Below are positions 8,753-16,845 of a stretch of 64,000 bases of DNA, piece by piece. A program made the position numbers and the translations under genes. The notes below the pieces were generated by a model. The model had not been told where the DNA came from. It ran no database searches and worked only from the letters and a program-made list of their open reading frames with translations. The stretch spans positions 434,001 to 498,000 of the forward strand of contig NZ_JAAIXZ010000005.1 in the NCBI RefSeq assembly GCF_010894435.1, given 5' to 3'. The first letter of the stretch is position 1. The number at the start of each line of letters is the position of its first letter. Source of the stretch: Pyxidicoccus trucidator (GTDB taxonomy: Bacteria; Myxococcota; Myxococcia; Myxococcales; Myxococcaceae).

Positions 8753-9310
8753 ATGAGTATGTCTGAGCTGACAGTGCTGCTGGATGGTGCGCGCAAGGGG
8801 GACATGAGCGCGCGCGACGCGCTGATGGCGGTGGCCTACCAGGAGCTTCGGCAGCTGGCGCACTCCGCCATGCGGAGCGAGGCGTCGCACAGCACCCTAC
8901 AGCCCACGGCGCTGGTGAACGAGGCGTGGATGCGCCTGTCCAGCGGCGGGGTGGCCTTCGAGAACCGACGCCACTTCTTCGGCGCGGCGGCCCAGGCGAT
9001 GCGCCGGGTCCTGGTGGACCGCGCGCGGGTGCGCCGGGCGCAGAAGCGCGACGCGGGGCATGAGCGGATGAGCCTCAGCGACGTGGAGGTGGAGGCCCCG
9101 GCCGGCGTCCACATCGAGGTGCTGGAGCTGGAGCGGGCGCTGTCGGAGCTGGAGAGCTTCCAGCCGCGCCTGGCGCGCATGCTGGAGCTGCGCTACTTCG
9201 CGGGCCTGGGCATCCTCGAGACCGCGGCGGCGCTGGGCGTGTCGCCCGCCACCGTCAAGCGCGACTGGGCCTACGCGCGCGTCTGGCTGCTGGAGCGCCT
9301 GAGCAACTGA
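8753..9310 (+). CDS. ECF-type RNA polymerase sigma factor (Sig-70_X6 / ECF43-like)
   Basis: A 185-residue sigma factor. Region 2 contains the block typical of this subfamily, LQPTALVNEAWMRL, followed by RRHFFGAAAQAMRRVLVDRARVRRAQKR. Region 4 is at the C-terminus (RYFAGLGILETAAALGVSPATVKRDWAYARVWL). An AGGG-type ribosome site (GGAGGG) precedes the ATG. No anti-sigma factor is adjacent. Instead a Ser/Thr kinase gene follows after 47 bases, the arrangement known for sigma factors activated by kinase phosphorylation (EcfP/PknT of Vibrio, EcfK/PknS of Xanthomonas). Thr52 in PTALV sits in the polymerase-binding region 2 and is a candidate phospho-site, by inference only. Confidence 0.9.
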   Translation: MSMSELTVLLDGARKGDMSARDALMAVAYQELRQLAHSAMRSEASHSTLQPTALVNEAWMRLSSGGVAFENRRHFFGAAAQAMRRVLVDRARVRRAQKRDAGHERMSLSDVEVEAPAGVHIEVLELERALSELESFQPRLARMLELRYFAGLGILETAAALGVSPATVKRDWAYARVWLLERLSN

Positions 9311-9357
9311 GCGGCGGCGGGCCCCCGTGCCCGGCCGCCGATGCGGGGGGGACGCCG

Positions 9358-11904
9358 GTGTCGAGCGAGTCAGCAGAGCAGGTGCGCGCGGCCGAGCAGC
9401 AGCGCGAGCAGGAGCTGTTCCTGGAGTGCCTGGAGCTGGCGCCCGAGGCGCGCACGGCCCGGCTTGAAGTGCTGGTTGCCGAGGGAGACGCGGTGCTGGT
9501 GGAGCGCCTGCGGCGCCTGCTGGCCCTGCACGCGCAGGTGGCCTCCCGCTCCCTGTCGTCACGAGGAGACACCCCCGACGGCGTGCCGCTGGAGCGCATC
9601 GGCGGCTACAAGGTGGTGCAGCGCCTGGGCGAGGGAGGCATGGGCGAGGTGTTCCTGGCCGCCCAGTCCGAGCCCGTGCGGCGGCTGGTGGCCGTCAAGG
9701 TGGTGAAGCCCGGCATGGACAGCCGCGAGGTGCTGGCGCGCTTCGACGCCGAGCGCCAGGCGCTGGCCCTCATGTCCCATCCGCACATCGCCCGCATCCT
9801 CGACGCGGGCGCCACCGAGGCGGGCCGCCCGTACTTCGTCATGGAGTACGTGCCCGGGGTGCCGCTGACGCGCTACTGCGATGAGGCCGGCCTGGGCGTG
9901 GAGGCGCGCCTGCGGTTGATGCAGGACGTCTGCGCGGCCGTGCAGCACGCGCACCACAAGGGCGTCATCCACCGCGACTTGAAGCCCTCCAACATCCTCG
10001 TCACCGAGGTGGACGGCCAGCCGCACCCCAAGGTCATCGACTTCGGCATCGCCAAGGCGACGAGCGCTCCGCTCACGGACTCGAGCCTGCACACGCGCGT
10101 CGGGCACATGATGGGCACGCCGGACTACATGAGCCCGGAGCAGGCGGCGGGCACGCCCCTGGATGTGGACACGCGCACGGACGTGTATTCGCTCGGGGCC
10201 ATCCTCCACGAGCTGCTCACCGGCGCCACGCCCCATGGCTTCGGCCGGCGGGGAGACGCGCTCTCCGAGGTGCAGGCCCGGCTGCGCGAGGTGGACCCGC
10301 CGCGCCCGAGCGCCCGGGTGCGCAGCTCGGAGGAGGGGACGGCGCACGCGCGTCGCTGTGGACTGGATTCGCAGGGGGCGCTGGCGCGGCGCCTGTCGGG
10401 GGACGTGGACTGGGTGGTGCTGCGCGCCCTGGCGAGGGACCGCGGACGCCGCTACCCCACGGCGGCGGCGCTGGCGGAGGACCTCTCGCGGCACCTGCGG
10501 GACGAGCCCGTGGCGGCCCACGCGCCGTCGCTGACCTACAGCCTGGGCAAGTTCCTGCGCCGGCACCGGGCTTTCAGCGGGGCCGTGGCGTTGGTGGTGG
10601 CCGTGCTCTCGCTCTCCTCCGTGTTGCTGGCCCGGCAGGCGCGCGAGGTGGCGCGCGAGCGGGACCGGGCCAACGCCGAGGCCGCCACCGCCAACCGAGT
10701 CACGGACCTGCTGGCCGAGGTGTTCCGGGCGGCGGACCCGGGCGCGCGGGGCTCGGGCGCGGACCTCACGGCGCGGCAGCTCCTGGACCGGGGCACGAAG
10801 CGCGTCCTGGCGGACCTGCCCACGCCTTCGCCCGCGCGAGCGCGGCTGCTCCAGACGCTGGGCCGCGCGCACCTCAACCTGGGCCTGTACGCGGAGGCGA
10901 TGCCGCTGGTGGAGCGGGCCCTCTCCGACAGCCGGCAGGTGAGGGGAGAGGAGGCGGAGGGCACCTTCGTGCTGCGGCGCGAGGTGGCCCTGCTGCAACG
11001 CCGCCTGGGCCGGCTGAAGGAGTCCGAGGCCACCTTCCAGGAGACGCTCGCGGCGGCGCGCAAGGCCCTGGGGCCCCGGCACCCCGAGGTGTGGATGGCC
11101 ACCAGCGGGCTCGCCACCGTGTACCTCAGCCAGGAGCGGCTGCCGGAGGCGACGCCGCTGCTGGAGGCCGCCTTCGAGGGACTGAGGGCCGGACCAGGCC
11201 TGGAGGACGCGAGGACGCTGGCGGTGGGCAGTGACCTGGCCGCGTCGCGAGGGCAGTCCGGCCGCCATGCCGAGGCGGCGGAGCTGTTCACCACCGTCCT
11301 TCATGGGCGCGAGCGCTTGCTGGGGGAGCGTCACCCGGACACGCTGGCCACGGCTTCGAACCTGGCCGTGGCGCTCAAGAGCCTGGGCCGGTACGACGAG
11401 TCGATTGCCCTGAACCAGCGGGTGCTCGCCGCCCGCCGGGAGGTGCAGGGGCCGGAGCACCCGGAGGCGCTTCAGTCGCAGCAGAACCTCGCGCTGCTGT
11501 ACCGCCGCAAGGGCGAGCACGCGAAGGCGGAGCCCCTCATGCGCGAGGCGCACGCGGGCCTGGAGCGGGTGCTGGGGCCCAATCACATGCAGACGCTGCA
11601 CGCGACGTACAACCTGGGCCTGGTGCTGTCGGAGACCCCGGGGACGTACGCGGAAGGGGAGGCGCTCTTCCTGCGTGCGATGCAGGGCTACGACGCGGCG
11701 GTGGGGCCCCGCAACCTGCTGGTGCCCCGCGTCCGGGTGGCGCTGGCCAACCTCCACGCGAAGCGCGGTGACCTTGCGGCGGCGACGCGGGAGCTGAAGC
11801 TGGCGCTGGACGCGGGCTTGTCACGCAAGGTCGCGCTGGAGGACCCGACGATGACCTCCCTCCAGACGGTGCCGGAGCTGGCGACGCTCCTGGCGCATCA
11901 TTAG
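9358..11904 (+). CDS. Membrane Ser/Thr protein kinase with C-terminal TPR repeats
   Basis: An 848-residue protein starting at a GTG 47 bases after the sigma gene. The N-terminal 80 residues are charged and helical. The kinase domain covers about 80-385: glycine loop GEGGMGEVFLA, Lys in VAVKVV, catalytic HRDLKPSN with Asp207, DFGIAKA and the APE-equivalent SPEQAAG. A single membrane helix at about 404-424 separates it from a long tetratricopeptide array (about 490-840; repeats such as ALGPRHPEV and RLGERHPDTLATASNLA), a kinesin-light-chain-like TPR set. The TPR part would be outside the cytoplasm and could sense a peptide or protein. It is most likely the activating kinase of the neighbouring sigma factor. 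Confidence 0.93.
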   Translation: MSSESAEQVRAAEQQREQELFLECLELAPEARTARLEVLVAEGDAVLVERLRRLLALHAQVASRSLSSRGDTPDGVPLERIGGYKVVQRLGEGGMGEVFLAAQSEPVRRLVAVKVVKPGMDSREVLARFDAERQALALMSHPHIARILDAGATEAGRPYFVMEYVPGVPLTRYCDEAGLGVEARLRLMQDVCAAVQHAHHKGVIHRDLKPSNILVTEVDGQPHPKVIDFGIAKATSAPLTDSSLHTRVGHMMGTPDYMSPEQAAGTPLDVDTRTDVYSLGAILHELLTGATPHGFGRRGDALSEVQARLREVDPPRPSARVRSSEEGTAHARRCGLDSQGALARRLSGDVDWVVLRALARDRGRRYPTAAALAEDLSRHLRDEPVAAHAPSLTYSLGKFLRRHRAFSGAVALVVAVLSLSSVLLARQAREVARERDRANAEAATANRVTDLLAEVFRAADPGARGSGADLTARQLLDRGTKRVLADLPTPSPARARLLQTLGRAHLNLGLYAEAMPLVERALSDSRQVRGEEAEGTFVLRREVALLQRRLGRLKESEATFQETLAAARKALGPRHPEVWMATSGLATVYLSQERLPEATPLLEAAFEGLRAGPGLEDARTLAVGSDLAASRGQSGRHAEAAELFTTVLHGRERLLGERHPDTLATASNLAVALKSLGRYDESIALNQRVLAARREVQGPEHPEALQSQQNLALLYRRKGEHAKAEPLMREAHAGLERVLGPNHMQTLHATYNLGLVLSETPGTYAEGEALFLRAMQGYDAAVGPRNLLVPRVRVALANLHAKRGDLAAATRELKLALDAGLSRKVALEDPTMTSLQTVPELATLLAHH

Positions 11905-11917
11905 ATAGCGCGCTCCG

Positions 11918-13675
11918 TCAGCGCATCAGCAGCCGCCGCACGAGTGGCAGCGGCAGGCTGCCCTGGGCCACGAAGGCATCGTGGAACTGCTTGAGGCTGG
12001 CTCCCTGGGTCGTCGTGTAGTCACGGGCCAGTTGCTGAATCTCCAGCTTGCCGAACGTGTAATAGAGGTACGTCGGGTTGTAGGCGCCACGGCGGGCCTC
12101 CTCGTAGGCATTGGCCGGCTGCTGGAAGCAGCGCTCTCGGAAGAGGCGCGCCCCGTCCTCCACCGTCCAGCCGGCGGTGTGGAGCTTGATGCCGGTGACG
12201 TAGCGGCAGTCGCGCAGCAGCGCCTCGGAGAGCTGAGCCAGCCGCAGCTTCGGGTCCCCGTTGCCGTAGCCCTGGTCGAGCATCATCTCCTCCGTGTAGT
12301 GGGCCCAGCCCTCCGCGTTGCTTCCCACGCCCACCAGCTTGCGCACCTTGGTGGGGAAGCGCGGCGCATAGAGGAACTGGAGGTAGTGGCCGGGCCACAC
12401 CTCGTGGATGTTGATGAGGTCCACCACGGGCTTGTTGTAGAGGCGCAGGTGCTCCTCCTTGTGCTGCGCCGTCCACTCCGGCTCCACCGGCGTGACGTAG
12501 TAGAACGCCTCGGTGGCCTTCGTCTCGAACGGGCCCGGCGTGTCCATGGATGCGAAGCTGCCCGAGCGCGCATAGGGCGGCGTCTCCTCCACGCGCGGGC
12601 GGACCTCGGAGGGGATGGTGACCAGGTCCTTCTCCAGCAGGAACTTCCGGACGCCCTCCACCGAGCGGCGCACGGAGGGAATCAGGTCCTCCGCCGTGGG
12701 GTGGTCCTTCTCCAGCGACGCCATCACCTGCGCGGGCGTGAGCTTCGGGTCGATGCGCTTCGCGGTGGCGACGAACGCCTGGTAGTCCTTCTCCAGATTC
12801 GCCTCGCCGCGCGCGAGCAGCTCCGGCAGCGGCAGGGAAATCATCTCCTCGTAGCGGAGCTTGGTGAGGAAGCGCTCCTCGCCCAGCGCGTAGCCGCCGG
12901 TGGAGCGGGGCAGCAGGTCCTGCTCCAGCCAGCGCGCGAAGTCCTTCACCGCCGCCACGGCCTGGGCGTTGGCCTGGGTGAACTCGGCCAGCAGCGCGGT
13001 GTCGCCGCCGGCCGCGTCCGTCGCCCACTGCGTCACCGAGCCCTCGAAGAAGCCCACCGAGCCCTTGGCCATGCGGAGCGCCAGGTCGGTGAACTCGCGA
13101 GGCGGGGCCTGCACGTTGGCCTTGCCCGCGGCGTAGACGGCGGGCACAGCCTTCAGGCGTGAGATGACCGAGCGCAGACGCTCCACCTTCGGGGCGAAGT
13201 CGCGCTTCATCAGGCCGTCCACCGCGCCGCCCGGCAGCCCGGCGTAGGACATGGGGTTCTTCTCCCAGCTCCGCACCACGCTCAACTCATAGTGGTCGGC
13301 GAGGAGCTGGTGCTCCAGGGCCTCGGCGTCGATGGCCTCGTCGAAGGAGAGCGAGGCCCGGTCCACCGCGCGCACGCGGGCGAGCAGCGCCTCCAACTCG
13401 CGGATGCGGGCTTCGATGCGCGGCCGGCTCAGGTCGTCCAGCCGGCCGTCATACTCATGCAGTCCGTACGAGGTGGCATTCGTCGGCGAGTAATCGAAGG
13501 CCGCCGCGAAGACGGCGTCCACCAGCTCCGGGAACTTCTCGCCCTTCGCGGAGGCGGCCAGGGGCGCCTCGGTGGCGGGCGGCGTGGCGGTGGGACCGGG
13601 CCCCTGCCGGGCGCAGGCGAGCAGGCCACAGGCGGAGACGAGCAGCAGACAGCGGAGGGACGGGAAGGCGCGCAT
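11918..13675 (-). CDS. DUF885-family lipoprotein (putative metallopeptidase)
   Basis: A 585-residue lipoprotein with lipobox LLAC (Cys21), exported and anchored to a membrane. The body matches the DUF885 pattern: FPELVDAVFAAAFDYSPTNATSYGLHEYDG near the start, the HEVWPGHYLQ block that resembles a zinc-peptidase HExxGH motif, and the conserved EGWAHYTEEMM segment. C-terminal residues include KLEIQQLARDY. The family is common in Proteobacteria and rarely characterised; a peptidase role is inferred from the His/Glu arrangement. It is convergent with the kinase gene, with only 13 bases between stops. Confidence 0.88.
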   Translation of the reverse strand: MRAFPSLRCLLLVSACGLLACARQGPGPTATPPATEAPLAASAKGEKFPELVDAVFAAAFDYSPTNATSYGLHEYDGRLDDLSRPRIEARIRELEALLARVRAVDRASLSFDEAIDAEALEHQLLADHYELSVVRSWEKNPMSYAGLPGGAVDGLMKRDFAPKVERLRSVISRLKAVPAVYAAGKANVQAPPREFTDLALRMAKGSVGFFEGSVTQWATDAAGGDTALLAEFTQANAQAVAAVKDFARWLEQDLLPRSTGGYALGEERFLTKLRYEEMISLPLPELLARGEANLEKDYQAFVATAKRIDPKLTPAQVMASLEKDHPTAEDLIPSVRRSVEGVRKFLLEKDLVTIPSEVRPRVEETPPYARSGSFASMDTPGPFETKATEAFYYVTPVEPEWTAQHKEEHLRLYNKPVVDLINIHEVWPGHYLQFLYAPRFPTKVRKLVGVGSNAEGWAHYTEEMMLDQGYGNGDPKLRLAQLSEALLRDCRYVTGIKLHTAGWTVEDGARLFRERCFQQPANAYEEARRGAYNPTYLYYTFGKLEIQQLARDYTTTQGASLKQFHDAFVAQGSLPLPLVRRLLMR

Positions 13676-13734
13676 GGCGCCGTTCTACCAACGGAAGAGG
13701 GGCCATGGGAGGCGAAGGCCCCGTGCGCCTGGGC

Positions 13735-14694
13735 TCACCCGCGCGCGGCCGGGCGCTCCGCCGAGAAGGCGAGGGGCGGCAGCGACTCCGGGCGGTCCCA
13801 GAGGGGGAAGTGGCTGCAGCCCTCCAGCTGCACCACCTTCACGTGCGGCCCGGCCCGCTGGGCGCTCTCCAGCATGGAGTGGGTATCGAGGACGCGGTCC
13901 TTCCCCGGGACGAGCACCGTGCCGCGCGGGAGGTGCTGGTAGAGGGAGTGGTCGCGCCCGTGAATCCAGTCCTCAATCCCCCGCAGGTTGGCGACCATGG
14001 TGGCGACGCGCTTGGGATTGAACGGGAAGGCCATGATGAGCTCGCGCTTGCGAGCGTTCTCCAGCGGGCCCCACGCGCCCCGGTTGCGCTGGGAGATGGG
14101 CTCCCTGCGCCACAGGGGGACGACGAAGGACATGAGCCACAGCTGGATGGCCGTGGTGCTCGTGTAGGGGCGCGCCTGGGGGAGGACGGGCGCCTCCAGC
14201 ACCACCTCCACCTGCTTGAACAAGTCGGGCCGCATGGCGGCGGCCTCCAGGATGACGGCGCCGCCGCGCGAGTGGCCATGGACGCGGAGGGTGTCTGTCT
14301 TCGGCAGGTGCTCCAGCGCTTGCACCAGGACGGCGGCGTCGTAGGGGATGGAGCCCTCGCGCTCCGTGGGGACCTTCGCCCACGGCGCGGACCTGTACCG
14401 GGGCGCGGTGATGGGCACGTGGTAGTCGCAGCTCGTCAGCAGGATGAGCTGGAGGTCGGGGTCGCTGTAGTAGTCCGTGAAGTAGCGCATGTCGGCCACG
14501 AAGCCGTGCATGCAGATGACGGTGGCGCGCGGGTTGTCGGAGCGGCGCTCGGCGATGGCGGCCTTGCCCACCGGGTAGACATCCCCGTCGAAGGGCTCGC
14601 TCTTGCTCGGTGCGCACTCCCGGTGCAGCAGCCACTGCCTCAGGGCGAGCACGAGGACGACGGTAGCGACGAGAAGTCCGATGGCCAGGTACAT
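13735..14694 (-). CDS. Membrane-anchored alpha/beta hydrolase
   Basis: A 319-residue protein with an N-terminal hydrophobic helix (residues 2-18) and an alpha/beta-hydrolase core. It has an oxyanion-type ICMHGF segment, the nucleophile elbow GHSRGG with Ser142, an Asp in VPGKDRVLD and a His in EGCSHFPLW. The substrate is unknown; an esterase, thioesterase or lipase is possible. A GGGAG site precedes the ATG, which lies 25 bases after the stop of the acyl-CoA dehydrogenase on the same strand. It is therefore probably the last gene of the IclR-regulator operon and may act on an ester or CoA thioester in the same pathway. Confidence 0.85.
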   Translation of the reverse strand: MYLAIGLLVATVVLVLALRQWLLHRECAPSKSEPFDGDVYPVGKAAIAERRSDNPRATVICMHGFVADMRYFTDYYSDPDLQLILLTSCDYHVPITAPRYRSAPWAKVPTEREGSIPYDAAVLVQALEHLPKTDTLRVHGHSRGGAVILEAAAMRPDLFKQVEVVLEAPVLPQARPYTSTTAIQLWLMSFVVPLWRREPISQRNRGAWGPLENARKRELIMAFPFNPKRVATMVANLRGIEDWIHGRDHSLYQHLPRGTVLVPGKDRVLDTHSMLESAQRAGPHVKVVQLEGCSHFPLWDRPESLPPLAFSAERPAARG

Positions 14695-14719
14695 GGTTGC
14701 TCCCAGGGCTTTCGAGAGG

Positions 14720-15871
14720 TCAGCTCACCTCGCGCATCATGTTGCGCGCGATGACGAGCTGCTGAATCTGGCTGGTGCCCTCGTACAGGCGGAACAGGCG
14801 CACGTCGCGGTAGAAGCGCTCGATGCCGTAGTCGGCGATGTAGCCGGCGCCGCCGAAAATCTGCACCGCGCGGTCCGCCACGCGCCCCACCATCTCACTC
14901 GCGTACAGCTTGCAGCACGAGGCCTCGGTGCTGACGTTCTGTCCCAGGTCTCGCTTGTGGGCCGCGTCCAGCACCATGCAGCGGGCGGCATAGGCCTCGG
15001 TGCGGCTGTCGGCCAGCATGGCCTGGATGAGCTGGAACTCGGCGATGGGCTTGCCGAACTGCTGCCGCTCCATTGCATAGCGCAGGCTCTCGCGGATGAG
15101 GCGCTCGGCGACGCCGACGCACACGGCGGCGATGTGGAGCCGGCCGCGGTCCAGCACCTTCATCGCCGTCTTGAAGCCCTGGCCCTCGCTGCCACCCAGC
15201 AGCTGGGACACGGGCACGCGGCAGTCCTCGAACAGGACGTCCGCGGTGTGCGTGCCCTTCTGTCCCATCTTCTTGTCGTACGGACCGATGTGCAGGCCCG
15301 GCGTGCCGGCCTCCACCAGGAAGGCGGAGATGCCACCGGCCCCCTTGTCCTCGGGGTTGGTGCGCGCCATCACCGTGAAGAGCCCGGCCTCCGGCGCGTT
15401 GGTGATGTAGCGCTTGGTGCCGTTGAGCACGTAGTGGTCGCCCACGCGGCGCGCGGAGGTGGTCAGCGAGGACGCGTCCGAGCCGGCGTTGGGCTCGGTC
15501 AGCGCGAAGGCGCCGACAATCTCTCCGGAGGCCAGCCGGGGCAGGTACTTCTTCTTCTGCTCCTCGGTGCCGTCCAGGACGATGCCCTGCGAGCCGATGC
15601 CGTTGTTGGTGCCGATGAGCGAGCGGAACGCGGGAGACGTCTGACCGAGCACGAAGGCCACCTGCACCTCCTGGCTCATGTTCAGGCCGATGCCGCCGTA
15701 GTCCGTCGGCGTGGACAGGCCGAACAGACCCAGTCGGCGCATCTCCTCCACCAGCTCCGGAGGAATGGCGTCCTCGTCCGCGACGCGGTGCTCGTTCGGC
15801 ACCAGCCGCTCCTTGACGAAGCGGTCCAGCGTGGAGAGCAGCTGGGCCAGGGTGTCATCATCACAGGCCAT
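14720..15871 (-). CDS. Acyl-CoA dehydrogenase (short-chain/butyryl type)
   Basis: A 383-residue FAD enzyme of the acyl-CoA dehydrogenase family, expected to introduce the alpha,beta double bond into an acyl-CoA and pass electrons to ETF. Motifs: FALTEPNAGSDASSL, NGTKRYITNAPEAG, the quaternary GQKGTHTADV, QLIQAMLADS, and the C-terminal catalytic-base block RLYEGTSQIQ with Glu364. The start MACDDDTL is chosen because an AGGAGT site lies a suitable distance upstream and the family N-terminus begins there. It lies 14 bases after the IclR gene, so both are probably co-transcribed, with the hydrolase downstream. The substrate chain length cannot be read from the sequence. Confidence 0.93.
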   Translation of the reverse strand: MACDDDTLAQLLSTLDRFVKERLVPNEHRVADEDAIPPELVEEMRRLGLFGLSTPTDYGGIGLNMSQEVQVAFVLGQTSPAFRSLIGTNNGIGSQGIVLDGTEEQKKKYLPRLASGEIVGAFALTEPNAGSDASSLTTSARRVGDHYVLNGTKRYITNAPEAGLFTVMARTNPEDKGAGGISAFLVEAGTPGLHIGPYDKKMGQKGTHTADVLFEDCRVPVSQLLGGSEGQGFKTAMKVLDRGRLHIAAVCVGVAERLIRESLRYAMERQQFGKPIAEFQLIQAMLADSRTEAYAARCMVLDAAHKRDLGQNVSTEASCCKLYASEMVGRVADRAVQIFGGAGYIADYGIERFYRDVRLFRLYEGTSQIQQLVIARNMMREVS

Positions 15872-15885
15872 GGGGTGCGTACTCC

Positions 15886-16737
15886 TCAGCGGCGCATCAG
15901 CGCGGCTTCGACATTGCGAACCAGGTTCACCAGCCGGGGGCCCAGGTCGAGCAGCAGCCTCTGGCGGGGCATCAGGAACGACGGGCCGCCACAGTTGAAG
16001 GCGAGGATTCCGCTGCCATCCGGAGGGATGAAGGGCACTCCCACCGCATTCACATCCCGGTCCCAGTCCCCGACGGAGAGGGTGAAGCCGTGCGTCTGGT
16101 AGTCCGCGAGGGCCTGTTCGATGCCGTCGCGCATGCGGGGCCACTTGTCCCCCTCGCGCTTGGACATGTGGTCCATGAAGTAGTTGCGCTCCGCCTCGGG
16201 CAGGGCAGCGAGCAGCGCCCGCCCCATGGCCGTGGTGGCCAGCGGCAGCCGTGAGCCGATGTCCAGCCGCAGCGTCACCGCCGCGGTGGAGCGGCAGTGC
16301 TCCACGTACACGACGTTGAGCCTGTCGCGGCTGCCCAGCGACACGGGGACGTTGGCGTAGTCCGCCAGGTCCTGCATCAGTGGCCTCGCCACGTCGCGCA
16401 CGCCCATGTTGGAGAGGGCCGCGAAGCCGAGCGCCAGCACCCGCGTGCCGAGCTGGTACTTCCCCAGCCGCTCCGAATAGGTGAGGTAGCCCAGCCGCGT
16501 CAGCGTGTGTGTGAGTCGGGAGATGGTCGGCTTGGGCAGGCCCGTGCTCGCCGCCAGCTCCTGGTTGCCGAGCATCGGCCGCTGCGGCGTGAAGGCGCGC
16601 AGGATTTCCAACCCGCGCGCCAGCGCTGTCACGAACTGACGGTCCTTGACCTCCTCGTCGCCCGATTGCTCGAGCGACTCCATGAAGGTGATCCCGGTGT
16701 CATTCGTGGGTGCGTAGGAGCCAGGGGGACGGGACAT
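15886..16737 (-). CDS. IclR-family transcriptional regulator
   Basis: A 283-residue regulator. The N-terminal winged helix (about residues 36-95) contains ALARGLEILRAF and the recognition region LAASTGLPKPTISRL. The effector-binding GAF-like domain follows, with TAMGRALLAALPE and VGVPFIPPDGSGILAF. The ATG used has an AGGA site 5 bases upstream; a second ATG at residue 19 would drop a disordered stretch. It is divergent from the 3-hydroxyacyl-CoA dehydrogenase operon and heads its own operon with an acyl-CoA dehydrogenase and a hydrolase. The GCGAAA repeats in the shared intergenic region are its likely binding site, which would let it control both operons in response to a pathway intermediate. 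Confidence 0.93.
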   Translation of the reverse strand: MSRPPGSYAPTNDTGITFMESLEQSGDEEVKDRQFVTALARGLEILRAFTPQRPMLGNQELAASTGLPKPTISRLTHTLTRLGYLTYSERLGKYQLGTRVLALGFAALSNMGVRDVARPLMQDLADYANVPVSLGSRDRLNVVYVEHCRSTAAVTLRLDIGSRLPLATTAMGRALLAALPEAERNYFMDHMSKREGDKWPRMRDGIEQALADYQTHGFTLSVGDWDRDVNAVGVPFIPPDGSGILAFNCGGPSFLMPRQRLLLDLGPRLVNLVRNVEAALMRR

Positions 16738-16802
16738 GGCGGTCCTGGAAAGAGTGGGATTGCAAGGACCATAAACAGTCGGTAGATAGGGGTCAAGGTT
16801 TT

Positions 16803-16830
16803 GCGAAACTCAATTTCGCTGTGCGAAATT
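16803..16830. promoter_or_regulatory. Probable IclR-family operator with three GCGAAA half-sites
   Basis: Half-sites lie at 16803-16808 (GCGAAA), 16814-16819 (TTTCGC) and 16823-16828 (GCGAAA). The last two form a perfect palindrome, AATTTCGC-TGT-GCGAAATT. The first and second also pair across five bases. The block begins 66 bases upstream of the IclR start and ends 16 bases before the 3-hydroxyacyl-CoA dehydrogenase start. Three repeats, two inverted and one direct, are the arrangement described for the IclR-family activator PcaU. Binding by this regulator is inference. Confidence 0.6.
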
Positions 16831-16845
16831 AGGGAAAACCCGCTT

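Noticed and set aside
9559-11757. Leftward open frame opposite the TPR kinase
   Set aside because: It is a mirror of the kinase codons, with no ribosome site and no motifs.
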